A stretch of DNA of 64,000 bases, taken from contig JASJZH010000003.1 in NCBI GenBank assembly GCA_037178975.1, positions 3,348,001 to 3,412,000 on the forward strand, given 5' to 3'. Below, one piece after another: positions 14,416-27,500 of the stretch; the first letter of the stretch is position 1; each line of letters starts with the position of its first letter. The DNA is from Oscheius tipulae (Eukaryota; Nematoda; Chromadorea; Rhabditida; Rhabditidae). Under the pieces are notes generated by a model. That model had not been told where the DNA came from. It saw only the letters and a list, made by a program, of their open reading frames with translations, and searched no databases. The position numbers and the translations under genes were made by a program.

Positions 14416-14666
14416 GGCTGAATTAGTAACTTGAATAAACGGCTCAAAGATGAGAAAGAGAGAACGATGGGCAAGCCAGTTCAACTGAGATACGAGAACA
14501 TACATATAAATGTTTACTACTATGAAAGAATACAATTTACTGGAACAAGTGGTAATCTAACAAGGAATTGTTTTCAGGAAGCTTGAGTACCGGTAACAGA
14601 GCGAAATGAGGAGACCAATGTGTCGGAAAGGAATATGCCAGAGCACCGGGAGAGAAGGACATGGTT

Positions 14667-17600
14667 TTACATGAGCTTCTTCGATACTATTTCGTAGACC
14701 ATTCTTTTTCGGAAGTATTCCATGTGTTTTTGAGAGAAAGTCAGCTGTGCTCGACGGGAACAATATTCGGCCACATGGACGGAAAAGACGCCGCAGTCGA
14801 AGCCATTCGATTGCCGCGGACAGTCCTGGAATGACTTTATTACCCCGAAAGAATTGGCCAAACTAACGCTTCTGATAATGAACTCCCAGTCACTGAAATC
14901 GAATTCTATCTTCTTTTTGTCTTTACTCTCCTCTCTTAGATAATTTCTGAAATACTTGCTTTGATTGGAAGAGAGCAGAAACTAACTGGATATAAGAGAG
15001 TGCACCGTTGTCGCTGCCGCCCAGAGAGTCAAAGTATTCAATAGTCTTTTCTCCGAAATCAACAATCTGAATATCAAACCTTTACAATCGGCATCTGATG
15101 TCTGTCACACATGTCAACTTTCATCTGGATAACACATGAGTTTGTGGAGTTTGTCTGTCAAGTGTTATTCTAGATTAGAGTTGACCAGTCGAGTCAGAAG
15201 AGACTCAAATAGTTCAAACAGTATTGGGTCGCTCCGCCAGGAGCGTATAGTCTATTTCCAATGAAGAGCGGCAGTGAGCTATTTCTTTGAAGGTAGAGTG
15301 CGAAAGGTCTCGCGAGGAGCTTACCGTAATCCGGGTTCAGACTGGCAGATCTCCGCTATTTTAGCGTATTTACAGCCTTTATTCAGTTGTTTTGTCATTG
15401 GCATCGGATTCAGGGCCTAAGAAAACCTATTTGACAGCAAATTTGAGAAAAAAAAAATCTCAGAAAAACGCTGGAAAATTCTGAAACGCGAAAATGGGCT
15501 CTGTTCACCTAATTTAGCCATCTTCAAACATCTTTTTGTATATTTTGGTGTCAATATCAAGTAGGTTTATACATGCCTAGAATTCGATTACATGGTCAGA
15601 ATCTGGAAAGTGCGCGGAAAATGGCGAAAATTCAAAAACTTGGAAATTTATCGCGGGCAAACTGTGTCGTCAGTGTTCAAGTTGAGGTGCCGCTCTTCGT
15701 TGGAAACAATAGTCTGTTCCGTAAGGTTGAAAACAGCCCTTCTTTTCAATCGTGACGGGACCTGTGTCAACATGGCTGCATTGAATACTCAGCAGCCAAG
15801 CAGCCAGTGTTTCCTTATCCTTAAAATATCTTTCACTAAGTGTTCAACGTAGCCATGTTGTATATTTGAATACGCAGTCAAAGTGGGTCCCGTCACGATT
15901 GAACAGAAAGACTGTATTTTCAACTTCGCGGTTGAAAAGACTATAAGCAACTGGTGTTGATCAATCTGTTAAAAAAAGGGAAACTGACAGCCATGCACCA
16001 GTGGACACCGCCGACGTGAACAGGGATCAGAAGAACGTCGTATGCAAAAATGTCTACTTTACGAGTCCATCGCTTGACACTGGCGTAGCCTTTGGTGGAA
16101 ATATTGACGTAGAAGAATGTATTGAAAGTGTATGCCTGAAAAGTGATATCACTTCGGGAGAAGAAAATACGCTGAAATGATCTCGGAACCTATTACGTAC
16201 TTTCGGTAAAGAGGCGTCATTCTTGCTGCGATCGACGACAAGACTCAGGAAAAAGACGATCACTTCGTCATTGAGCCAAGCGCCAGGTTTTAATGTGACG
16301 AGATCTTTTCGTAGAATTTTGATGTCGAATCCTTCGCAGAAGACTTCCATCGGGGAGCCGCTAATCCAAGCTCGTTCACAAAGTTCCAAGGCCTCAGGGG
16401 GTAAATCCGGGAACTCTTCTTTGACTTTGGGCTTAGGCAATGGGGGGCGGATGCCTCCGAGCGCGAGTTTCTGACGTACATCTTCAGCTAAATCGACTTC
16501 GTGGAGCTGAATTGGACATTTTCACGATTTGTGCAAAAAGGTTACGTTTCTGATTTGCTGAAGCTGCCTGTTTGTCTCCTCCAACTCTCTCTCCTGTTTA
16601 GTTCGATACTTTCTGCTCGTCTTGTACCTAGAACTAACTTTGCCTTATAAATTGACCTGATCCTACTTGTTGTACTGTTCTAAAGCTCCGTTGGTTTTCA
16701 AATTAATTGAAGCAATACTGGCAATGAGATCGTCAACTTTCTCACGTCCAGAGGATAAATAGCTCGAAATAGAAGCAGTTTCCGACTTGTTCGAGGAGGG
16801 CTCATCGTCCAGAACGATAAGAGGAGATTCCCTGAAATACAGCAGTTCGCAAAGCTATAAAATGATATGAACCTTTTGATGTCGTCTTCCAGTGTAATGA
16901 CTTCCGAAGCTTGTCGACTACGATGCTTCCTCATGGCTGATTTTGCGCGTAGCACGTAGTTCACAGAGATTGTCCGAACACGTCGGACTTCAGTTTTTGG
17001 CTTGCTAAATGCATCTTGTAGCAAAACAAAAATACTAAGTACTCGATGTAACCAGATGGAGTTCTCCTGGCGCTTGCGGACAGTCTATCTTTCAGGAGTT
17101 TGTCATAGGCCAGAAGACTTCCAGCGCCATCTAGAAAGGATCCTAAGTTCTCAGGCGTGTGATAAACAGACTGAAAAATGCATGTTACTCCTTCTGACGA
17201 GCACAATTACATTTGCTTTGAAAGACTTGGAGGCCGTTCTCTCGCTGCTACGAGCTGGTGTTTTGACCCTCGGAATAGGATGCTCCCTGGTCTTCCGTCT
17301 TCTAGCCCACGAATCGGTCCGCGGTGTGTGAAAATCATCGGCTCGGAAACGATTGGGCGTGTTCTGTCGACTGATGCTGTCTTCAGGACATGGCGAGGAT
17401 CCTTTGGCTCCATTTAAATCTAAATAACTTTTATTTAAAGTGACGGTCACTAACTGTCGGAGATGATCGAAATCGAACCCGAACTTGATTCGTCATCATC
17501 ACCTAGAACAACATCTGCCGCCTTGACAGCCTCGAGCATTTCGTCGATCGATTTGCGATCATTCAGAAGATCACTGGGCCGGGAGTTGTGCACTTCGTCA

Positions 17601-18144
17601 ATGACTTCGATCTGCAAAAGAGAGATTTTTGGATGAAACAATCCATTGTACCTCCTCCTCGTCCTGACTTTCTTCCAACTCGAGCTGCTTCGGCTGGTGC
17701 TTCAAGACGCTCTTCTTCGAAGAAGTGCACAAGACATCAGGACTGTGATTTCTTCCCTCGTAGATGATATCAGAAGAGCTGCTCATAGTTTTATCCGAGT
17801 TCGAAGCATGTAAAACTCCGCGATTCGAAAGGTCTTTTTCAAAACTATCTTCTTCCTCCTCGGAACTGCCAAAGATGCTTCGAAAGAAGCCAGAAAAGGA
17901 ACTGAGGATTCCGCTGCTCTTTTTTCTGGCCTTTGGAGCTTGCGGTCCTACACCGGTTGAGAAACGCTTGACACCTTTTCCTGGAAATATGTCGCTTACC
18001 AAAAATTCATCAATGAGCAGATCAATAAACGAATAACAAACCCCTAGTAGAAGAATCCGAATCGTTTTCGTCACTAACAATTTCGAGTCGAGGATCGCTA
18101 GGACGAGGCGTTTTATAGAGATTTTCACGTGCTCTAGCACTCAT
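14667..18144 (-). CDS. SUMO-specific protease (Ulp1/SENP, peptidase C48)
   Basis: Matures SUMO and removes it from targets. The first 250 or so residues are a Ser- and acid-rich, probably disordered region ([20 protein letters not shown]..., GSSEEEED). The C48 domain is complete in the spliced model. It begins [18 protein letters not shown]. The catalytic His is in [12 protein letters not shown], the Asp in IEYFDSLGG, and the Gln and Cys in [16 protein letters not shown]. It ends KKLM then TAA. One intron, 15067-15988 (922 bp), splits the His and Asp exons in phase 0 and is full of inverted repeats; the others are short. It sits 236 bp downstream of PRP19 and 251 bp upstream of the ornithine carrier, all on the same strand. 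Confidence 0.9.
15700..15955. repeat. inverted-repeat element inside the SUMO protease intron
   Basis: Left arm about 15700-15790 and right arm about 15841-15955 are reverse complements with small gaps. The best block is TCAATCGTGACGGGACC, found at 15746 and again inverted near 15885. A CATGGCT...TTGAA block also pairs. A second inverted pair in the same intron links 15247-15273 with 15686-15711 (matching AATGAAGAGCGGCA-like blocks). No coding sequence is present. Confidence 0.7.
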
Positions 18145-18380
18145 TCCCTACAAAATCTTTACAAAATGGTGAGTTCGTGGGTGATGTCAGGTGTATGACA
18201 GGTCGTAAACCTCAACAGATAAAATCATGAATTCGAAAAGTCACAACGTTTACTGAACACTTACGAGATACTTGAATAAATATGAAGATCGTCAACAATG
18301 GGAATACGAGAGAGATAGAGAAGAACGATGGGTAAACAAAATGAATTAAAACAAGAACGGGAAAGGGACAATCGGAGTAT

Positions 18381-20074
18381 CTAGAGAGAAAAGATGCGGA
18401 GCGACTTATCCATAGAAGATGAATAAATGCTGGTGGCGTTGTCACTGAAGCGGACAGCTGTGACAGGGGCGGTATGATCGGAGAGAGTACCACAGACGGA
18501 CCAACTTTTGACATGGACTACTTGGACATCGCTGGAAGCCACAGCCAAGAAAGTTCCACTGTTATCGAACGACAGATTGTTGATCTGAAACATAGCATTA
18601 ATCACAAAGTAGAAAGAATCCTACAGGTTGACTTCTATCATGAAGAGCCAATGTCTTCAGATTCTTCAGCTTACGCAGGTCCCAAAGTTTGACCTCGCCA
18701 TCTTCAGCGCCCGTAGCCAGATAATATCCGTTCTCGGAGAAGGCGATAGCTCGAACAGCTCCTTGATGGCCGGGGAAGTCGGCCACATTTGCCTGCTGCT
18801 TGAGATCCCAGATTCTCACAAGAGAATCGGCCGTACCAGTTCCGAAAATGAGACCATCTGGATGGAATTCAGCACAGCAAATGGCAACAGGAGATTGATC
18901 ATTTGAGCGAACTTTGCAGAGTGTCTTGCCGGTGTGAATATCGGAGAAAGCCCAGAAGCAGTCGTCGGAAGCAGACAGAACGTAGTCCCCAGTGCCATGG
19001 AGTGAAATATCTAAAGTTGTCTTAAATTTTGCCTTAGGGTAAAAGGTACCTGTGACTGGAGCCTGGTGAACATCGATAACGGCCTTGCTGCTCTCATCTC
19101 CAGAAGTCCAGACACGGACTGTAGCGTCACTACTGGCCGAGATGAAGTTCTTCTGGTTCGGATGATAGATAACAGAGTTGATTTTTTTCGTGTGTCCTTT
19201 GAATGTGTCCTCAACTTGTTCGGAGGTGGTGTTGAAGACGATAACTGTCTTGTCAACTCCGCCAGTGACAACCTTTTCGCCCTGAAATCAAACTGTGAAG
19301 AACAAACGAGATCAGACATACGGAAACATCGAGGGCAGTGATTCCAGGTGTACCAGTGCTGTGAATTCCGGTATGAGAAGCGATCTGCTTGTAGTTGGCC
19401 AGATCCTCCGCCTTGGCAAGCCCTTCGGGAAGGGCCTTTCCTCTTTGCTTCCGGGCAGCTGTGAGCTGAGCAGCCTTTTCGGTCAGCTTGTCGAGAACAG
19501 CGTCCGATATTCCTTGAGCCTCGTCGACACTTTGCTCCATGTCTACGTCCTTATCCGAAGTGTCGTTGTTCGTTGCTTGGTGCGGCTTCAGGGTTGACAG
19601 AGCTTCTCTGGCAGAGGTGAGATCCTTTGAAAGACGAGCAATCACACGACAGGCAGCGTCATACTAAAAATGTTTTTTGTTAGCCGTTCTATAAAACAAG
19701 TTACTTGATACAGAGAATGAGAAAGCTCTTGACGAGCAGTCTGGAGTTGCTGTCGAAGAGTGAAGCTGTTCAACATGACCGTATCCCATTCGTCTTGCAG
19801 CATCTTCAACAGAGATGGGATGGATGTTTGAGTCGTATTCCTCGGAGTTACGCCTTCGCTATCAACCTTCAGGGGAATCAACTAAAGCAAAGTTTTAGGG
19901 GTCTATTTGCAGATGGCTAACCTGAGACTCGTCAAGTTTTTCATTCGAAACTGGATCTGTTCCATTTTCGGTTAAAAACTTGGAAATTAGACGTCTCTCA
20001 AAAATGGCGCCGGAAACAGGAGAAACGACCGGCTCGATGGCTTGCTCACCGCTCAATGCGCAGACAAACGTCAT
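18381..20074 (-). CDS. PRPF19: pre-mRNA-processing factor 19 (U-box E3, WD40)
   Basis: Core of the Prp19/NineTeen complex, acting in spliceosome activation, with U-box ubiquitin ligase activity. The N-terminal U-box reads [35 protein letters not shown]. The conserved tetramerisation coiled coil follows: [48 protein letters not shown]. The rest is WD40 repeats ending [13 protein letters not shown]. The ATG is directly preceded by TTTTTCAG, a likely trans-splice site. It is the first gene of a same-strand run with the SUMO protease and ornithine carrier. Confidence 0.95.
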
Positions 20075-20832
20075 CTGAAAAAGAAATTAGGCGAACTGTT
20101 GGAAGAGAATAGAAGGGAAAAGTATGGTTAGCTCTGCTATAATAAGCGAGGAAGAAATTCGAAACGTCTGAAAAAATGCTGCAAAAATAAGGCAGTATAG
20201 TTAAAGAATACATGCGAATCCTCATGTGAACAAACTACTCTCGGTTCTTTTTTCATCACTTATGTTTCACAAATGTAATCGATACTAAGTGAAGGAACTG
20301 ACAAAAAAAATTTACGGGAAAGCAAAATTCGGAGGAGCTGAAAATTTTGGAGCGCACAGACTCGCAATGGCGCGCATTTCCCGGCAGTCCTTTAAATTTC
20401 AGGCTGTTCAAATTTCTTTATTCGGTTCCAGCTCATTTTTTCATCAGAATCTGTGTTGCCAAACTTTTGACTTGGAGTATAGTCTCAAATGTATAGAAAA
20501 CATTTCGGCCAGATATCAGCTGGTGGCGACCCGTAAAAAGATTCTAAAAACATCAAATTGTTAGCTCTGAACCTAAAGCTCTATTGGTTGGACACTTTTC
20601 ACTGTCAAAGATAGCTGCCTACAGTCACTAAGATCGACTTCTAATACCATAGGCTCACACCTCTTACCCGGATTGCAAAGACACTTGTTCAGACGTTCCA
20701 AACGGGGTTGATGCCCGGGGTACAAAGTCCGTCTCGTCCATGCACTTCGCTCTCATATCTTTTCCCTTTTAATCTATTCTTTGTCCCTCACCTACTTCTC
20801 CTTAATAGTTTGCTATATAAACTGCTTTTCAG
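20075..20832. other. divergent intergenic region PRP19 / HADHB
   Basis: About 760 bp between divergent genes. An A/T-rich stretch (20200-20580) contains no convincing gene. A weak open frame at 20289-20564 has no recognisable motif. Confidence 0.35.
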
Positions 20833-22447
20833 ATGCTGCGTTCCGGTCCATCACTAGTCAGAGGTCTTGCCACTGCTACGAAGCAGCGTGGACCCAACAT
20901 CGTTCTAGTGGATGCTGTCAGGTATTTTGCAGTTAATCCTAGAACTAACTGTTGTATCTAGAACTCCGTTCTGCGTTTCCGGAACCGCCTACAAAGATCT
21001 CTGGGCTGTAGACCTACAAAAGGAGGCTATTAGAGGTTGTTGTTCACATTAAAAGCTCATAATTTTTACTTCTTCAGCTCTTGTGGCAAGAACAGGAATT
21101 CCACACAAGGACATTGACCACATTATCTGTGGAACGGTCATTCAAGAATGTAAGACCAGCAACATTGCCCGAGAAGCTGCCCTTCTTGCCGGAGTTCCTG
21201 ACAAGGTCCGTTTTGTTCTTATTCAATGCTAGTCTTCAATAGGTTCCGGCTCACACAGTCACCTTGGCCTGTATTTCTTCAAATGTGGCCATGACTAACG
21301 GAATTGGAATGCTGTCCACCGGATACGCCAATGCTATCATCGCCGGAGGAGTTGAACTGCTGTCCGATGTCCCAATTCGTTATAACCGGAAGGCCAGAAA
21401 GGCCATGCTCGGTCTACAGAAGGCCAAGGCTACAGGGGACAAACTGAAAATTGGTTTGTTTTGTTTACATCATTTGCAAAGCAATCGAATGCAGGAGCTC
21501 AAATTCTGAAAAATATTGCAAGCCCCGAACTGCCAGGAGTTGGAGAGTACACATCTGGAGAGATTATGGGACACAGTGGAGATCGTCTTGCTGCTGCATT
21601 CAACGTCTCAAGAAGGTACGAACCTGGCTGTTGTTTCGACAGAATATTTTTAGAGAACAGGACGAGTTCGCTGTCCGTTCCCATACGCTGGCCGCGAAGG
21701 CCTCTCAAGATGGGAAACTCACCGATGTCATTCCGGTTTTCCTAGATGGAAAGAAGCCTCAAACAATCAAGGCCGACAACGGTATTCGTCCCTCTACTAT
21801 TGAGAAATTGTCCTCTTTGAAGCCGGCCTTCATCAAGCCACACGGAACAGTAACAGCTGGTAATTTCTTTCATCTGTAATACGAACATATTCCTACCAGG
21901 TAATGCTTCGTATTTGACCGACGGAGCCTCAGCCGCTCTTCTGATGACCGAGGAGTTCGCCCTTGCCAACGGATACAAGCCCATCGCCTATCTTCGCGAT
22001 TACGTCTACGTCGGCCAGGATCCCAAGGACCAGCTACTTCTGGGTCCCGCTTACGCCATTCCTAAACTACTGAAAAAGGCCGGCCTCGCCGTGAAAGACA
22101 TTAACGTCTGGGAAATTCACGAGGCCTTTGCTGGCCAAGTTCTTGCCAATTTGAATGCTCTTGACAGCGACTACTTTTGCAAGGTCAGTCATGGTTTACA
22201 TCCTGTTCAATACAATTTTCAGACCCATATGAGTCTTCAAGAGAAGGTCGGAAGACTGGATATGGACAAGATTAACTTATGGGGAGGATCCCTCTCGCTT
22301 GGACATCCTTTCGGCGCCACTGGTGTACGTCTGGCTTACCATTCTGCAATGAGACTGAAGGAAGAAAAGGGTCAGTATGCTGTACTGGCCGCCTGTGCTG
22401 CCGGTGGACACGGAGTCGGAATGCTTGTTGAAACCTACGGAAATTGA
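20833..22447 (+). CDS. HADHB: trifunctional enzyme beta subunit (3-ketoacyl-CoA thiolase)
   Basis: Last step of mitochondrial long-chain fatty-acid beta-oxidation. The start [20 protein letters not shown] looks like a mitochondrial presequence. The thiolase signature residues are present: the nucleophile Cys in [15 protein letters not shown], His in [17 protein letters not shown], and the final Cys and GHG in [15 protein letters not shown]. The [23 protein letters not shown] segment and insertion pattern fit the beta subunit rather than cytosolic acetyl-CoA acetyltransferase. Introns of about 37-42 nt interrupt it. The ATG follows TTTTCAG directly. It lies upstream of the SMAD gene on the same strand. 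Confidence 0.95.
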
Positions 22448-22505
22448 GCATATTTTATCGACTCTACTTTTTTTTCACTAGATATACGAGTGTTTTCCCA
22501 TTTTT

Positions 22506-22529
22506 TATCCGACCAAGTCTGGTCGGATA
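22506..22529 (+). other. perfect 10-bp hairpin in the HADHB 3' region
   Basis: TATCCGACCA and TGGTCGGATA are exact inverted repeats separated by AGTC, 59 bp after the HADHB stop. It would fold into a strong stem-loop in the 3' UTR or in the HADHB-SMAD intercistronic RNA. Function unknown. Confidence 0.6.
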
Positions 22530-22820
22530 GCATACCGATGTATAAATGATTGTGAGTGGATAATTTATTTCGAGTAAAATTTCTTTAACCAGGCTTGTTC
22601 AAAGACTGAAATAGTTGCCAGATGGCTTCCAAACGCGCTGGCTCCAAACTGTCGCGGTCCGCGATCTGCGTCTCTTCTCAGTAGACAGTCTCTCCCCGAC
22701 CGACTTTCTTTCAGTCTTCCTCTCAGGTACTTATCAACCCCGCAACCATTCCTACTCATTGATTCACACGCCTCTTCTTGTTTTGAATTCCTTATTCCAC
22801 CAAATTTGTAAGTGTCCGAA

Positions 22821-24341
<1,521 letters not shown>

Positions 24342-24521
24342 GGAAAAAGCATAAGATTCGAATAAAAACGTTCATGGAAAGTGCAAAATGTAAAACATAC
24401 GAGAATTATGCCTAGCTGCAAACAACTAGAGCAGCATACCGGTTTTCGAATGGAACATGGTGCCAAAATGCCGGGATGACAAATCACAATGTGAATACCC
24501 TTTTTCCATAGCACGCTTGTT

Positions 24522-27500
24522 TCAGAAATGAGTCGAGGCAGTCTGCGTGCGAGTCAGATAAACGTCCAGCAGTTTTTGCTGAAAAGACGAGTTACATGAA
24601 TACCAAAAAAGCTTACTCCTTTGGATTCGAGTCGTATAAGATATTGTCCCATCACCTCACGGCCAAACTTGTTGACGAGCGGCACAAGACAGAAAATAGT
24701 GTTCTTTCGAATCGATGAGTCTTCGCAATTGTAGCACTAAACGCACATTTGAATGTACAGAAAATTAGTGAATGTTACCTGAATGACACCAGGAACAAAT
24801 TCAGGAAGATAGTTCTGCAAGTCGTCGTGCTTCCATTCCTCTATCATCCGTTGAATCATCTTGAGAGCGAAAGTGATTCGAGGATCGGATTTTGTAGCGA
24901 TGATGGGGTTCAAGGTAGCCAGGGTCAAAGGAATGGGAAGATGGATGGCTAGTGTTTTGAGACACTCGTCGACCACGTTGAGGAAGTACTGAATAACCAG
25001 TTAGTACGTAAAAAACAATAATACTTACATTGTCCTTCTCGTTGAAGGTAGTAGCGAGTACTTTAGTGACCGTCATCTGGCCGTAGTCGTAGAAACGAGA
25101 AGCCTGCACCGTACAGAGTCTAATGAGAAGTCGAAGAGCCTCCTTTTTGACCTTGATATCGTCGAGTGTGAGCAAGTCGAACAATTGGACTATCAGAGGC
25201 TTGAAATTGTCGTCCCAGGTCGTGAAAGACCCTTCCGTGATCATTTGTAGCAGTTGCTGCATCGCCAATATCTGCTCATCTTGTCTGAAATTAACAATAA
25301 GGAAATAATTGAATAGGGCTACCTCTGTGGATTGGACTTGGCCATGGCAAGCTCGTTTAGCTGCTTCTTGATATACGCTATTTGTTGTACAGTATCCGAG
25401 CCCAAATGAGCCGTCACATCGAGATTCGACTAAAGAAATGCTGGTTGAGCGGAACTAGAAATAGTTACTTACCCGATTGCCTTCAGACTCGACGGAATTG
25501 TTGAGAAAGGGACCAAGTGACGGAGATTGATTTCTCCTGAAGTTGTCCGCCATATCGATCCCAGAAAATACGGACGGGCTCTCGCGAACGATAGGGGAAA
25601 ATTCGATGCTGAAAACAAGAGTTTGGGAGAGCTTAGTGGCCGCATAAACATCAATGGACGGATCGAATGCATTTGTGACGCGACGGAAGAGCAGCCAAAA
25701 AGACGAACCTTTCTTTCCTCTGGCTATCTTTTTGACACAACTGGAAGCCAAGATTTTTCCATTCCGGCTTAAAAGACGACAACATAGAGGCAAACTGGGC
25801 TTGATTAGTGTTGAAAAGAGCAGCCATCAATTTTTCAAAATGCTGAAAGAAGTAATTCATCGAGATTTGATGAAAATAGCTCACCGGTCTGATATCATGG
25901 TTTTTGGGATCTTCCAGCCAAACGAATATCTTTTCCAAGGCACATTTGACTTCCAGACGGTTGATATTGGAACCGGCTTCCATTTGAGTGACCAATTCAC
26001 ACAAATACTGCACGGTTTGAGATTTTGCCTGAAATTGTAGTTAGTTTTATCGGGGAAAAGTTCTTACCTTCGTTGTCTGCGGGGCTGCCATGCTTCCATC
26101 GATAAATTTACAAATGGCTACGAGAAGGTCATCGGGATGGAAGGAAGTACGGACTTCCGTGAGCATTCTTCTCCATATCGTTTGATTGGTGGGAATAAGC
26201 TCGGATGACGACTTGCTGATGAGTCGATTGACCAAGGTCAGCAGTTGAGGAGTGGCGAAAGAGTCCGGATAGCGAGTGACCATTTCACAGACTGTATCAC
26301 AGACGAGAGACAGCAACTAAATGTATGAATTATGCAAAGCGGAAAAGCTGACATACTTTAAGATTTCCCTCCATGATATACTTCATCAAAGCGTCGTATA
26401 TTTTCTTGATGTCAGCCTCACTCGATCTAGATGTTCTCAGAATGTCGTAGAGCATTCTCAAGCCGTCCTTCTTCTCTGTGGCATCGTTGGAAGAGCTCTT
26501 TTTCAAAGCAGCAGTCAGCTGAGACGATGGACTCGATCCCAATAGAAAGTCCTCGTCTTCTCCGAAAGTTGCTTGCAGAGTGAGATTGCTCTAAAAATTA
26601 TTTTACGTAAATATAAGTGGGGAAGCTAACAATTTTACTGAATAGCTCTTCAGAATCTTCCTGGTGGAACCCGTTATTGTGCGATGTAGGAGTTACTGCG
26701 CTCGGTCTAGGTGGCGCAGCTTGTGGTGGAAGTCTTTTGTGAAGACGAGTCGGTGAGCCGTTTCTCGAGCTCGGTTGAGAAGAATTTGCCAAGTTTGACC
26801 GCAATGGAGTGACTGACGGTCTCGTTTTGATGACGGATGACGTCATGGATCCACGAAGTGTACCACCCGGTCTGCCTGAAACGAAATGTTCATCTCGCGT
26901 GTTTGAAAAGTTGTTTACTCGGTGTAACGGGCATTCTGTTAGCATTGTATCTGGGAGAGCTGACAGCAGCAAGCTTGGCAGAAGACGTATCGATGGCCGA
27001 AGCTGATCTGCCAGAAAGAAATGCTGATGGTCTGCTCAGCCCCGTCGTTCCTGGCCTTTTCGTGAACGGCATTCCGTCTCGCAGAGAATGAATAGACTGT
27101 GCTGACGATGCAGCGGAGGCTCCTCCAGAAAGGGTTTTCTGTTTGCTCGGATCCAGGGTCTGCAAACCAATTTTTTTGATGGCGAGAGACCAGAACCCAC
27201 CTTGAATAAAGCTTGTGCATGACTGGGAAAGACTATTTCCAGCTGTAGATACGAGTCTCTTCCGTTTTTTCTCGCTTTTGGATCGGCGTCATTGATCGCA
27301 CTTTTGACGGCGTTGGTAAGTTCTTTGACTTGTTTCTCTAGCTTAAGTTGTGGCCAATTTTGGAGCGCTAGATACACCAAATAGTGACAATGGCTTAAAA
27401 GGAAAATAAACTTTAAAAAAAGTGGCCAACTTACGCCCTGATGTCTTTCGATTTGTGGGAAGTCTGATCCAGAATAGCCTGTAGAATACGGGGAGACTGT

